Assembly: GCA_960531495.1 (NCBI GenBank)
Contig: OY482849.1
Span: 1,104,399 to 1,168,398 of the forward strand
Length of the DNA: 64,000 nucleotides
Source: Zeus faber
Lineage: Eukaryota > Chordata > Actinopteri > Zeiformes > Zeidae
Direction: 5' to 3'
Below, piece by piece: positions 44,640 to 56,321 of this stretch; positions within the stretch are counted from its first letter, which is position 1; each line of letters opens with the position of its first letter. Under the pieces are notes generated by a model, which was not told the origin of the DNA, did no database searches, and saw only the letters and a program-made list of their open reading frames with translations. Made by a program: the position numbers and the translations under genes.

Positions 44640-46167
44640 GCCACGCCTTTCATCTCATCATCCTTATTGTACTCCTCCTCTACTTCCCAAGAACACGATT
44701 AACCAAACAAACCTGCCCTGCATGCCGCCTGTCCAACTACACAAAATGAAAAAAAAAATCCAATTGTTCCAGAGAACTGTGACTTTAGAGAAGAGATTCT
44801 TCAAGGTCAATGGGACAAAAATGTTCTACCATCTCCAGGGTTAACTTGATGTCTGCCTGTTCTGTGCATGTACCTATCGCATTCCATGTGAAAATGTGAT
44901 ACTAAAAGTCAGGTGAAAATATCATTATCATTCATTAAAAAAAAAAACTGTGGAAATGCACAACACAGGTCGGACAGGTCTCTTGCATGTCAACATCTCT
45001 TTCCCCACTCTGACACAGGTACACCCTTTCGGGCTTAATCTTGATGGAACGAAGAAGCTCTCTGTGATATCTATCAGCTTTCACTGAACACCCTCACCCT
45101 TCCAAACAATGTTTTTTTTTCCTCACAATCCTATCATCTTAATCTGTTTTTGTTTTTATTGCCCACATCTGAATGAATGTTAATGTATCTGAAAGTCATT
45201 ACATTCAGTATCGACATCAAAATAATTGTCTATTGTATTGGATATTCTGTATTTTTTATATATTTATATATCTTGTTTTTGTTTTTGGGTTTGTGTGATT
45301 TTGACATTATTTTTATCTTTTTATATATTTTTATTTTTATTCTTCTCAGACTTTTAAGGTTTATTTGCAAATTCTAATTGTCTGTAGACATGCACCAATA
45401 ATCACCACAACAAATTCTGCCCTATTTAACCAGCCACTGGTTAAATACAACACAGAACACTAGACCGGATTGATAGACAGAAATTTCAAATCAGCTGTCG
45501 ACATTGAGGTTAGATAATGAAAAAAGGAGAAAAAAACACAAGATGATTTTAAATGTGTTAGTGCAGGTTTTAGACAGGGAGGTGGCCTGCTGTCACCACT
45601 CAGTGGCCAGTAAACCTGCGAGTCTCACCTCCCTTAAATCTATACAGAAAAATATGTGGGGTTTTTTTAAATTTAATTGAATATTTGCTCTGTTACTGTT
45701 TTATGAGTATGTGCATTACGAATTGAATTAAAACTCTCATGAAAAATTTTTTTTAGGAATTGGGCAAGTTGGAGGCATAAAATGCAGTGGATGACCGTCT
45801 GCGCCTTATGAACAGCACTACAGGTAATTTCTTTATGGCACAGAAACAAATTGAGTACGTCAGAATCAGTCAGAATTAAGACTGGCGCACACAAAAACAC
45901 TTTTCAAAACTTAACAGAGGTTTAAGATGTGTGGGACCCCACCAATAATAAGATATCATGATAACAGTTTTGTTCCTAAAGTGTGTGGAGAGCAACGATT
46001 TTCCAAAACAGCACACAACAGATTCCATTCACCAACAACCAGTCTTTATATAGAGTCTTTATCTCGCAAAGCCATGCAAGATTTCATACCAAGGTATGGC
46101 TCTTTAGATTACCAGAGTCCCAACTCTCAAAACCGTAAATCTTGCACGATCAAACGTGACTTTAGAG
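44640..46167. other. elf3 upstream intergenic sequence
   Basis: No further gene or named repeat seen. Several AT-rich stretches. The 75-codon frame at 45673-45900 (-) has no recognisable content. Confidence 0.4.
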
Positions 46168-47650
46168 CAGCGGTTCCCAACCTTCTTGGACTCGTGGCCC
46201 ACTTGAAAATCTCAAAAGTGTTCATCCAACCAGAAGTAATACTGTAGCCAAACAGTGCGTTCTCAGAGGGTGTATATTTTAAAACTCATATTCATTCTCA
46301 TACAAATAGTGCAGTAGTGGTAAAACTAAAAAAGAGGTGGGTTAAAAATAAACTCATATCTATGGAACTTTCGCGTAACGTTCGTAACGTAAAACTAACA
46401 ATAACAGGAACACATTTATAATGACTCACCTAATGAGAAGGCTGATGTTGCATGGCAGACACCATATGCTTGATGTCTGGCTTAAAGGACAATAATCTCA
46501 GGCAAACATCTGGTTCTACATTCAGTTTATTCCTATATTTCGTCTTCAATGCCACAACTGCAAAAAGCCAGTGTCAGAGATATACATCGTCGGAAAAGGC
46601 ATCGGAAATCGCATAGCTCTGTTGGACAGATCGGGATACCCAGAAGCAAATAAGCCGTTTGTCAGGTACTTCTGTGAGAAAGTCTTGAAAGATTGATTGA
46701 AAAAGATTGTCCTTCTCTTTGCGCTTAGGCCTGCGAGGGGCTCGTCACTGTGGCTGGCGAAGGGGTTTTCGATCCAGCTGCACTGCACATCTGGGATGGT
46801 GAAGTGTTTGTGCAGCTTGATCCTCAAACCATGCAGGTGCTCTTTGACATGATTGATCATGGTGACAGGAAGCTTCTTTCTTTGTCAAAAAATCAGACAG
46901 ATTCTCAAATGAGTCGAAGTTTGACCGGTCACCTCGCCTGGCCCACATATCCCTTTTCCATAAAAACGACCAAAAATCTCAAATGCTCGTTATCAGCTGT
47001 TCTGACACATTCTCTGCCATCTCGTCAATCCTGCGTTTGACTGAGTTATCAGACTGTGTGATGAGGTTGATTGGCTTGCATGCCTTCTCTCCCAACATCA
47101 CTCCCACGATCAATTTTGTGGCAGGAAGAATGAAATTCTCCCTGATTGTATGCGGATTACCAGGCTTGGCTATGAGTCGGGCGACCCGATAGGATGCTTC
47201 CACTGCCTTTGCGTTCTCGGTGCTCATACATGACATTTTGATGACTTTCTTCTTGCGCTGATACACCCTGAGTTTATTATTGAAAATTTTCAAACTTCAT
47301 TTGATAAAATCTCAGAACACACCACGCACAGGGGTCACGGTTTGTCTTCTGTGCCTGTAAAAAAATCCTTATGATAAATATTGTGCGCTACACTTTCTCC
47401 GGAACTTTCTTTTTTGCTTGACAGGTCCGCCTGTCCGATCCATTTTGATTATCACCACAAGTTCAAAAATGTACAGGTGCACGTCGATCGTGGTCCGGCT
47501 TGGACGTAGTACGCCTAACATACAGTAAGTTCCTATCTATCAGTGATGATGCATTTTTAAGGTTTTAAAGAAAAAATACCATAAAATGATTATATGTATT
47601 TTTTACATTAAAAAACGTTTTGTAATTAATAATTTTTAATTTATTTTTTC
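46168..47650 (-). mobile_element. hAT-type transposon relic (ZBED5-like), copy 1
   Basis: The plus-strand left border begins CAGCGGTTCCCAACC, a hAT-type terminal repeat. Minus-strand frames at 46546-46860 and 46979-47293 match the hAT transposase group that gave rise to vertebrate ZBED5-like genes. The 5' non-coding part (47420-47600) matches, in reverse complement, 56500-56640 of copy 2. The right terminal repeat is not visible. Frames are broken. Confidence 0.75.
46546..47293 (-). pseudogene. hAT (ZBED5-like) transposase fragments
   Basis: The upstream part (47293-46979) has KAVEASYRVARLIAKPGNPHT-type sequence and a RRIDEMAENV block from the middle of the transposase. The downstream part (46860-46546) has the C-terminal dimerisation region (SWIENPFAS, LSNRAMRFPMPFPT). 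Catalytic completeness cannot be judged because the frames are broken and much is missing. Confidence 0.75.
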
Positions 47651-49705
47651 AATAAAAAATACCCTAACTCTGTTTGATGTCAGAGAAAACCAAAATGAAT
47701 CTCTATTAGTATTGTTTGAGTATTTTGGAAAACATACAGAGACAATTCAACATCATAGTCTAGTTGAAAGATTGAAAGTTTGAGGAAATTGTGAGATTAT
47801 TTGGCCTGCATGTACATTTTTACAACAATATGATACATACACATGTGAAAAAAAAAATTTTTTTAAGAAGAGGCACTACTGGGGTAAAATCCGAGTTAAA
47901 TATTTTGCTTCAATGACAATTAACTTCACTTGAATGTGACTTGATGTGCATTTGCACAGCATCACTTGCATCCCTTCTCTTTCCACACAGAGTTGGAAGA
48001 AAGCGCCAGTAGGAATGTCGCTGGACTGGTTTATGTTTGTCAAGGCGGAAGCTTTCAAGGCCCGCAGACTTGGCATGGTAAAATCACATCAGCTTCATCC
48101 TTTGCTATGCCCACACTGTGGCCTGCAAAGGGGCTTTCCGCACTACTTCGTTTCAAAGAGCAAATACATTCTTTGTTCATGCTTGTGTGATCATGTGTGA
48201 ATCTTATGAATTATTGCTCAACATCTGTTGTTATTCTGCGTGTTGAAATAATGGATGCATTTAGGACGTGGACGTGAAAGAATCATTCTGAAAGTTGTTT
48301 TCCCGTATTAACATATTCATTAATATACCTGTACATAAGAACATTCCCAGTTCGGTGTAACTTCTGTTTGATTCATCAGCAGGCTCGTTAATGAATACAA
48401 ACTTGGACCGACCGCAAAAGCTACACACCCTCGGTCAAGCAGAGACCACCAGGCGGCAGGTAACTAATTTACCTGCGCTCGCTTCCCTCTTTGGGATGTT
48501 GAAATATTTTCAACACTTTGACGTTGAGTAATTGAGGAATCTCCCGAGTTAGACAAATTTACAGACCCAGACAGAAACTGGCCTAAAGGGTTTTAAAAAG
48601 GGGGGTTGGGGCTGTGTCACAGACTATGCATTAGACCCAAGGTAATATTCACATTGCAACACATTCTAATGGGTTTGGCTAGGTATGGAGTGAAATCCCA
48701 GATTTTATCCCTGTTACAAATAAAAAGTCATTCTAATTCTAATAATTTACTTTAAACAATGAGAAACCACTTCTGTCAGGAACCCATCGCTGAAGCCACT
48801 CATCCAGCACTCAAATATTATATATAAGTAATATAGTATATAACATAAGTATAATATGAGTGGCCGCAGTTAATGCAAACGATGCATCGCTGACCTCTAG
48901 TGGAACATTGTACAGCTTGGTTTATTTATTTTCGCTACCGTAAGGGGAGGCGGGGGGTCATGTGGTCCAGAAAAAGACAAGTCAACATTACGGTTAGCTC
49001 TACAAAAGCACTCAGTCAAGCCCCTTTTGTTAATTGTTCTTTGCCATCTTGCTACTTTCTCTGCAATCAATCATATCCATAGATCATAGATGTCCATAGC
49101 CCGTCAAAAAATCAGTACACATTGACATTCCAATTAGGAGCTGGCTCATTTTATTCTAATCAGTTATTGAACCCATTGCACTGTCTATATGGCAGTCAAG
49201 TGCTGTATGAGGTCCTCTCTCAAATCACATATCTTAAAACACCCTAAGCGAATCACTGTAGGAAAACCTCAAACAACGCATACAGATGCATGCAGGGCAG
49301 AATCAATGTCAAGTCTATTTAATAATTCCCATGGAAAAAGAGTTATTAAAGAGAAACGATCTCTTTTTTTTTTTTTTAAACCTTTTTACAGGCCAAAAGC
49401 CTTAGACTACAGGAAAAATGTAGGTGTTTTAAATTTACTGGTAAAAAAATATATATTTTCATTCAGTTTATTATTGTTATTATTACTTTTATTATATAAT
49501 CAGTTTTGTTGTAGTAAATTGTGCCGTTATTATTATCATCATTATAATTATCTATTGTTATTTTTTGTATGAATTTCATTATTGTTTGTATTATATATTT
49601 ATTCTACTTCATTGTATGTTATGATTAATGTCATAATTGTAATATACTGTAATATACTTTAATGCTTGGGCAATATAAGAAAATCTTGTTATGTAAATAA
49701 AGAAG
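47651..49705. other. unannotated intergenic sequence
   Basis: A possible exon-like stretch at 47991-48079 (after CTTTCCACACAG and before GGTAAAAT) has no recognisable protein content. Otherwise AT-rich, with A/T runs near 47850 and 49365. Confidence 0.35.
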
Positions 49706-49835
49706 AGGTAGATAGAGAGAGAGGTAGAGAGAGAGGGCGAGGGAGAGGGAGAGAGAGACACAGAGGGAAAGAAAGAGAAAAAGAGAGGAAGAGAGAGAGA
49801 CACAAACACATATAGAGCATGATAGTGAGAGAACA

Positions 49836-49928
<93 letters not shown>
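49706..49928. repeat. (GA)n microsatellite, long
   Basis: A purine tract of more than 200 bases; the central part (about 49837-49906) is nearly pure AG. Confidence 0.97.
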
Positions 49929-50321
49929 CGTTTTTTTGAGGTTTCAAGCACCTTTTATTTACATCTGTTAACGCAACTACATCTATTAATCTGCTCCATC
50001 ATTAAACAAGACCAAGCAGAGTTTGAAAAAAAAATAGGAAGCCTTAACAACAAGATAAGTAATATAGGAAACTAAGATAAAATAAAACTGCTTCAAAAGA
50101 GAAGCACCAACAAATCCTCCTCAACGGAACACAGCATGATTCCCAGGTTCTCACAAAATTGTCAATTTTATCTTAATAAAAAAATCTATAAAAATTCCAA
50201 CTCCACCCTGAGACGGGCTGCCAGCGGTCCTGCCATCATCAAGGTGGGCTACACTGACCCATGACCCTGCATACATATTTTCCTTGTATTCCAGATGGAT
50301 AATTTTGCTGTTCCCTACGAT

Positions 50322-50391
50322 TCAAGGATTCAAGAGGTTTATTCGTCACATACATATACATACTTTCATACATATGTGCAGTGAAGTGACC
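50322..50391 (-). repeat. short L2 3'-tail
   Basis: Reverse complement of the L2 3' end (CACTTCACTGCACATATGTA through CGAATAAACCTCTTGAATC). It begins at nearly the same point as the short copy at 20250-20358. Confidence 0.75.
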
Positions 50392-50653
50392 ATGTTTATA
50401 AGGCTTTCTACATGTCTCTTTGCCACAGATTATTTTGGTCCAAAATTAAAAACTTCGAAAGAAAAGTCTTCCCCTAATTGCTGGAACCTTCCTCTAACTG
50501 TCTAAACAAACCCTGAAGTCTAAAACACTGGATAAAAAGATGCTGAATGAGCAGAAAGGACATCCCTCCCCAGTGCTTGGATCCAGGTGTACCACATGTC
50601 TATATGTAGCTATTGCCCTGTGTACAATCCTCCACTGGAGGTCACCCATGTGT

Positions 50654-51298
50654 TTATCGACGGCGGGGTTTGTACAGGCACCACCAGCTGCCTTTCGGTG
50701 AAGAGCCTGGGCCATAAGACTCAGTCCAGCTTGACGCCTTCATCCTGGCCAGAGAGCATAAGTGTGATACTTTAACGCAGGGTAGTAAGTAGCTTTCTTC
50801 CTTACTGACTCCATCTCCCCTAGCACTGGAGTTGTGAGGGAAAGAAAGCTCCCCACCCCTTGCCACTCCCCAGCAGCTGGAGAGACAGTCAGAAAGAGTG
50901 TACCTTTTTTTGGCAAACGCTCTGAAGCACCCTTGCAGGGACGCACAGGCCTCCTCCACAATCCTCTCCAGCAGCCTTGAGCACCTGATGCCAGTTGTTC
51001 TTGTGAGCTGCTCTGCTGGTGTTTTCATCAAATGTCCAAGTTTGATACATCCAGCCTGGAACAGACTTGACCTCAGTCTAGCAGCAGACAAAGTCTGAGA
51101 TATGATGAATGTGTTGAAAAACAACGGTTCTTCAAACAGCCACATTCCTGGTGTTGCAAAAGGGTGGCGGTAGATCTTGAAGACCTCCCAGGCCTTCAAG
51201 ACTGAAAGATAAAAAGGTGTTAGTCCTGTAAAGTCCACCTCTTGAGGCTGCAGCAGGAACCAGTGTTTATCTAATCCAAGACTTCCAGCTTTCCTCAA
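50654..51298 (-). pseudogene. Tx1/L1-type LINE C-terminal region
   Basis: A 214-codon frame: KHWFLLQPQEVDFTGL, FYLSVLKAWEVFK, LWLFEEPLFFN-like block, LFQAGCIKLGHLM. This region follows the RT in Tx1-type elements and has no known catalytic residues. It is continued upstream by the frame at 51532-51338 after a short shift. Confidence 0.7.
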
Positions 51299-52034
51299 TA
51301 AAAGACAAGCTGTATCCTGCCAGCTTAGTCCTGGGGTCTAAAGTAGCTTTTGGGCTGCCTGCAGCCTGAAACCCAACACCCTGGATGGAACGTCTAAGAG
51401 GAATTGTCCTCCTTCTTCCACTGGCAGGTGCAGAGCAAATGCCTTGATCCAGTGCTGCTCAGACCAGTAAAAGTCAACAATCGTCCTTTGTATGTCCTCG
51501 CTTAGGCCCCGAGCTGGAGGTAGGAGTATCAATCAAAGTATCAATTTGTGTGCCACAAAGTCGAGGCAACCAAGTTGTTGGCTACCAGAGCTCTCCCACT
51601 ATATGACAACTGGGGTAGCAACCATTTCCATTTAGACAATTGGCTCACACCTTCTCTGCTGCGCCCTCCCAGTTCTTCATTTGGAAAGCATCACTTCCTT
51701 AAAACACGCCAAGGACTTTCAACCCTTCTCTCCCCCACATGAGACCTCCTGGCAGACTGGGAGATACCCTGCCCTGCCACGGTCCTATCAGAAAAGCCTC
51801 ACTCTTCTTCCAGTGAACCTTTGCTGAGGAGGCTTTTTAATATATTTTTATGCATTCATTTATTACGATTATATCATTTTCATTTTTGATTAAAATATTG
51901 ACATCATCAGCATATGATGACACGACCAATTGTGAGCTCTGTGTTAATCCAGGTGGGGAGACTCCATTCATCTTGTTCCTCAGTCTATTTAAAAAGGGTT
52001 AGATTGCCAAGGAATAAAGTTGTTCTGATATTGG

Positions 52035-52704
52035 TGTCACAACCAGAACTAGGAGAGACCCAAATGCACGACACAGAGAGACGGAAGGCAGGCAAAGGAT
52101 GTTTATTAGCCGGGACGGTGGAGCTGGCCAGGGTGACCCGGTCTGGTAGGGATGGAGCAGGGCAGGGCAGGGATGATGATGACCAGGAGATGGGGTCCAG
52201 GATCCGGGTGGAGAGACGAGGAACCAGGCTGGATGGAGAAGGACGGGCAGCCTTGGTCGACGAGCGGAGACAGGCAGGTAAACCGGGCTGGCTGGATTTG
52301 AAGAGACAGACTGGGTCGACGAGAGGAGACAAGCAGGTAAGGGGAAGACGAGACAACGAGACATAAACTAGGCACTAGGCACTAGGCACTAGGCACTAGG
52401 CACTAGGCACTAGGCACTAGGCACTAGGCACTAGGCACTAGGCACTAGGCACTAGGCACTAGGCACTAGGCACTAGGCACTAGGCACTAGGCACTAGGCA
52501 CTAGGCACTAGGCACTAGGCAGGGAGCCAATAGCGATACAACTCGGGGAAAGCTAGTTGGCGGTCTGGCAAGGAATGACTAGGAAGCTGGGACTAAATAC
52601 TGTGCAGGTAATTGATCCCAGGTGTGTGCAATCGGGCTTGGGAAGGGAGCTGCAGATGGGGCAAGGGCGGCCTCTAGTGGTGCTGGGAGGCCGTGGGCCT
52701 AACA
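52035..52704 (-). repeat. solo Gypsy-type LTR
   Basis: 670 bp bounded by TGTCACAACC and GGCCTAACA, flanked by identical 5-bp direct repeats ATTGG (52030-52034 and 52705-52709). On the minus strand it has a TATTTAGTCCC TATA-like motif and AATAAA near 52113, like the Gypsy LTR at 63303-63623 (TATTTAGACCC). Two LTRs recombining would leave exactly this structure. Orientation is taken from the poly(A) signal. Confidence 0.85.
52367..52520. repeat. 7-bp tandem repeat (ACTAGGC), 22 perfect copies
   Basis: 154 bases of uninterrupted ACTAGGC units with no mismatch, inside the solo LTR. Confidence 0.98.
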
Positions 52705-52709
52705 ATTGG

Positions 52710-53324
52710 GCAGCCGTGCCTTATTCCTCTTTTGACAGGAATTGGGCAGCTCAACCCTCCTCCCACCTTTACCATGCCCCATTGGACAGTAACCCTACCC
52801 AAGACAAGAAACCCTCTCCAAATCCGAAAGCCCTTAAGGTGGAAAACCAGAAACTGTGGTCAATGCGATCAAAAGCCTTTTCTTGATCCAAGGATAAAAC
52901 ACCAACATCAATTTTATATTCATTACAAATTTCTATAAAATCTCTAAAAACAATTTGTCCTTAATTGATCTATCCAGGATGCAGTACGATTGGTCCTTGT
53001 TAATTAGAATCCCCAAGTAGTCTTTAAGTCTGTTGACTAGTACCTTAGACAGAAAACTATCGTCTGTACATAGCAGGGCCACTGGACTCCAGTTCTTAAG
53101 GAGCGCCAAATCTCCCTTCTTAAAATAAATAAAAGAGGGCGGCACACCGACAGGATGTGGGCGGTGAACCCATCTCCCAACAGTCTAGCAGCACATCCAA
53201 CAGGTCCAATCCCAAATAGCTCCAGAAATGCTTCAAAGAAAATCTACAGGTAATCCATCTATGTGTGGTGATTTCCCTGGTTTTAGCTGCATTACTGCAG
53301 CTGTTAGCTCCTCCATGGGGATGG
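52710..53324 (-). pseudogene. Tx1/L1-type reverse transcriptase N-terminal half
   Basis: Contains a HIDGLPVDF block, CRCAALFYLFKKGD and NWSPVALLCTD, then DQSYCILDRSI and an EKAFDRIDH motif A with its catalytic Asp near 52870, in shifting frames. Motifs B and C are not found in their expected place, so part of the RT is missing or too decayed. Confidence 0.7.
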
Positions 53325-54310
53325 GGGCAGGCCTTGCAATCCACCGTTTTCTGGCAGAGAACCATGGCCTCAGACTTGGAGGTGCTGACTCTCATCCCGA
53401 CCGCATCACACTCGGCTGCAAACCGCCCCAGTGCGTGCTGGAGGTCACAGTCTGATGAACCAAAAAAACCACATCATCTGCAAAAAGCAGAGATGCAGGT
53501 TCTCACACCGGACACTCTCCTCACCTCGGCTGCCCATTGAGATCCTGTCCATGAATATCACAAACAGAATCGGGGACATGGGGCAACCTTGGCGAGTCCA
53601 ACACACACTGAGAGCGTGTTTGACTTTCTGCTGAGAATACTAACACAGCTCTCACTTTGGTTGTACATGCCTGGATAGCTCGTACCAATGGCCGCGGTTC
53701 CCCATACTCCCTCAGTACCCCCCACAGGATCCCCCGAGGAGCACGCCCGAAAGCCTTCTCCAGGTCCACAAAACACATGAAGACTGGATGGGCAAACTCC
53801 CACGACCCCCCCAGCAACCCTGCAAGAGTAAAGAGCTGGTCCACTGTTTCAGGTCCAGGACGGAATCCGCATTGCTCCTCCTGAATCTGAGGTTCGACAA
53901 TCAGCCTGAGCCTCCTTTCCAGCACCCTGGAGTAAACTTTACCAGGGAGGCTAAGCAGTGTCATACCCCTATAATTGGAGCACACCCTCCGGTCCCCCTT
54001 TTTAAAAATGGGAACCACCACCCATGTCTGCGAGTCCACAGGTACTGTACCCGACTTCCAGGCAACACTGAAGAGGCGTGTCAACCAAGACAGTCCAACA
54101 ATGTCCAGAGCCTTCAGCCTCTCAGGGCAAATCTCATCCACCCCCGGCGCCTTGCCCCAGAGGAGCTTTTTAACTGCCTCAGAGACCTCTGCCAGGCATA
54201 TAGATGAGACTTCCCCCGAGCCTTCAGACTCTCCCTCACCTGAGGATGTATTGGTCAGGTTCAGGTTCCTCAAAGTGCTCTTTCCACTGCCCGACAATGT
54301 CCCGATCAGC
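53325..54310 (-). mobile_element. Rex3/RTE-type LINE fragment
   Basis: The minus-strand 258-codon frame (54297-53521) carries the linker and RT: FSVAWKSGTVPVDSQTWVV, FKKGDRRVCSNYRGM, RPGPETVDQLFTLAGLL and motif A CFVDLEKAFGRAP (usual Asp of FDR changed to Gly after the catalytic Asp). Motif B follows in another frame and STSKSEAMVLC near 53370. It is collinear with the element at 30134-33483 but truncated at both ends. It separates the two Tx1 parts. Confidence 0.8.
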
Positions 54311-54990
54311 AGTTCTCCTCCCAGGCTAAACTCACACCACTGAGACCAGCCTCATTTTCACTTATTTTATTGTTATCATCGTGTTTGTCACTTGGGATCA
54401 CTTTGGGGCTCAGATCGCGGTGTCTGGATTTCTCCATCACCTCTTGTGTCATTATACCTCTCTGTCTGCGGCAATGTCTCGGCTTCCGCATCACAGGCTG
54501 CAGGCAGGCTCCCGGTGCGGACAAGCGTATCGCTTGTGGCTGATGTTGCCGCATTCAAAGCATTTCTAGCTACCATTTCAAGCAGGGGGAGTTAAAAACG
54601 TAAACACTTGTCTCCTGAGAGACTGGATGTGTTTCAGATTCTGGTCCCTGCAGCCCAGCCCTACTGTGAGGATTGGACTGGCCAACTTCCCGAAGCGCTG
54701 TAGCTCTCGCGCCAGCGCCTCGGTGGGGATAAACTGGGTGGACACCCGACATCGTGAACCTGGTCAAGGGCACAGCCAGGGTAAATACACATCCTTTATA
54801 AATACACTATTCTCAATCAGGTGAGTTACGAATCGTTCTTCCTTCAGAAAAACCACAACCGCTTTGTTCATTCTTGATGCGAATGACAGGTTGCTGTGTC
54901 CGACCACCTCCCCCACGGCCAGGAGAACCTCCTCCACCGTGACCGACGGGTCTGGTTGGACTCGAACACTGCCTGCTGAGACGCCATCCC
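54311..54990 (-). pseudogene. Tx1/L1-type LINE ORF1-like region
   Basis: In one minus-strand frame the sequence near 54985-54790 reads PSVTVEEVLLAVGEVVG and NKAVVVFLKEERFV, then TQFIPTEALARELQ-type sequence, like the RNA-binding part of Tx1 ORF1. Near 54570-54520 a zinc knuckle of C-X2-C-X4-H-X4-C form (CFECGNISHKRYAC) follows. ORF1 proteins bind the LINE RNA. Stops and frame changes make it inactive. Confidence 0.6.
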
Positions 54991-55338
54991 CTTAACCGCC
55001 TACCCCAACTAACACTTAACTATAAACAAATAAAACAACAACTAGAAATAAACTTTATACAGTACTACATATAACACACACACACAAACAGCAAAAAATA
55101 TATTTTTTGGGGGGGACAGTGTCGTTCTCAGCCACATGCTCTGACACACCCAACTCCCAGCATGCACCGCAGAGAGAGAGAGGGAGAGAGAGAGAGAGAG
55201 AGAGACATTACATTACAGACTGAAAATGCCAAATGTAATACCCAACATGACAAGTTCAATGCACTCAATAATTAAACTTTGTCTTTAAAGTTTTTTCATT
55301 TAAAATGGACTGTTCGACATTTTGGGATTCGCTGCACG

Positions 55339-55376
<38 letters not shown>

Positions 55377-55593
55377 ACACACACACACACACACAAACAC
55401 TGCCCCTTAGCCTGACAGTCTTTTAATAGATCTGTTTGGTGTTCGGGGTTGCAGCTGCCTGTATATGTCAGTTGCCCCTCTCCCCTCTTTCTCACTCACC
55501 CGTTGCCCTGCCTCTCACTCTACCATCCTCCTCTACACTCGTCATTCCATTCAACCATTCCACTCCCAATTTGTCTCACCCCTGGCCCTTCTG

Positions 55594-55604
<11 letters not shown>
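54991..55604. other. apobec2 upstream region
   Basis: Non-coding sequence with a GA tract at about 55171-55205 and a CA tract at 55344-55395. A CAGCTG E-box lies near 55451. APOBEC2 is a muscle gene in other vertebrates, so E-boxes would be plausible regulators, but a single one is weak evidence. Confidence 0.35.
55344..55395. repeat. (CA)n microsatellite
   Basis: About 25 CA units with one CCCA interruption. Confidence 0.97.
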
Positions 55605-55671
<67 letters not shown>

Positions 55672-55675
55672 TCTG
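55597..55675. repeat. (CT)n microsatellite
   Basis: About 38 CT units ending about 80 bases before the apobec2 start codon, so it probably lies in the promoter or 5' UTR. Confidence 0.97.
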
Positions 55676-55755
55676 TCTTCTTACATTTGTCGCCCTCAAA
55701 CTTTGCACCCAATTTCAACACACACTGCCAAATTTCCTGGACAGAATTGAACTCC

Positions 55756-55967
55756 ATGGCTGACAGAAAGAGCACCCAGGCGATGAGAAAAGAGAGGCTT
55801 GAAGGAGCAGCAGTGACCAAGGATGTAAAAAAGGAGATAAAGAAGGAGGATGAGGGAGCTCCTGCCGAGGGTATGGTGACTGCAGAGGAGGCTGTCGGAG
55901 CCAACAGCAACGGTGGAAACTTGCAGGTGGAGCCCATGGATCTGCCTCCATTTGAAATCATTACAGG
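55756..55967 (+). CDS. apobec2: apobec2 first coding exon
   Basis: APOBEC2 is a member of the AID/APOBEC zinc-dependent deaminase family, expressed mainly in vertebrate muscle; its substrate is not settled. This exon encodes 70 residues plus two bases. It starts MADRKST, has a long Lys/Glu-rich low-complexity stretch, and ends LQVEPMDLPPFEIITG, which matches the conserved LPPFEIVTG motif just before the deaminase fold. The acidic N-terminal tail is poorly conserved in the family. The donor is ACAGG/GTAAGTC. The zinc-binding His and Cys residues are encoded by later exons, which I cannot find before the window ends, so intron 1 exceeds 8 kb. Whether this is the a or b paralogue of fish cannot be told. 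Confidence 0.8.
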
Positions 55968-56321
55968 GTAAGTCAGAGGTACTCAGTCACCCAGCACCAT
56001 TTCTGAGGTATAGATTTTCTCAAAATGGAGTGGTAAGTTTAATCGTCATCTATTATTACTTAAAGTAAATTTTCCACCCAGGCCTTGGCTGTTGGTTTCG
56101 ATTATTGATCTTTCACTAAAGCCTAGCATGTATTCTGATAACACGTTCTATTCGCATGTGTTCGCTGTTATCTTCATAAATGGTCATGGTTTAAGCAATC
56201 AAACCTCATTTGGGCCAACCACAGCCCAATACAATCCAGCCCTTCCAGGGCAAAGATGTCAGCACGCAGTCTTTATTAAACTGGAGCCCTACTTGATATT
56301 GATGCAATATATTATGTAGGC
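55968..56321 (+). other. apobec2 intron 1, proximal part
   Basis: Non-coding. No second exon seen. Confidence 0.5.

Larger units (their letters stand above)
50400..53324 (-). mobile_element. Tx1/L1-type LINE ORF2 part, split by a solo LTR
   Basis: On the minus strand, RT sequence (53324-52710) is followed, after the solo LTR at 52035-52704, by the LINE C-terminal part (52029-50650). RT blocks include KKGDLALLKNWSPVALLC and SLDQEKAFDRIDH (motif A region). The C-terminal frame 51298-50654 has the FTGLTPFYLSVLKAW and GMWLFEEPLFFN blocks that I associate with fish Tx1-type LINEs. Frames are broken in several places. Confidence 0.75.

Noticed and set aside
47991-48079. isolated exon between CTTTCCACACAG and GGTAAAAT
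   Set aside because: Splice-like borders are present, but neither phase gives a recognisable protein and no partner exons were found.
52367-52520. CRISPR-like array
   Set aside because: The 7-bp units are contiguous with no spacers, in a vertebrate LTR. It is a simple tandem repeat.
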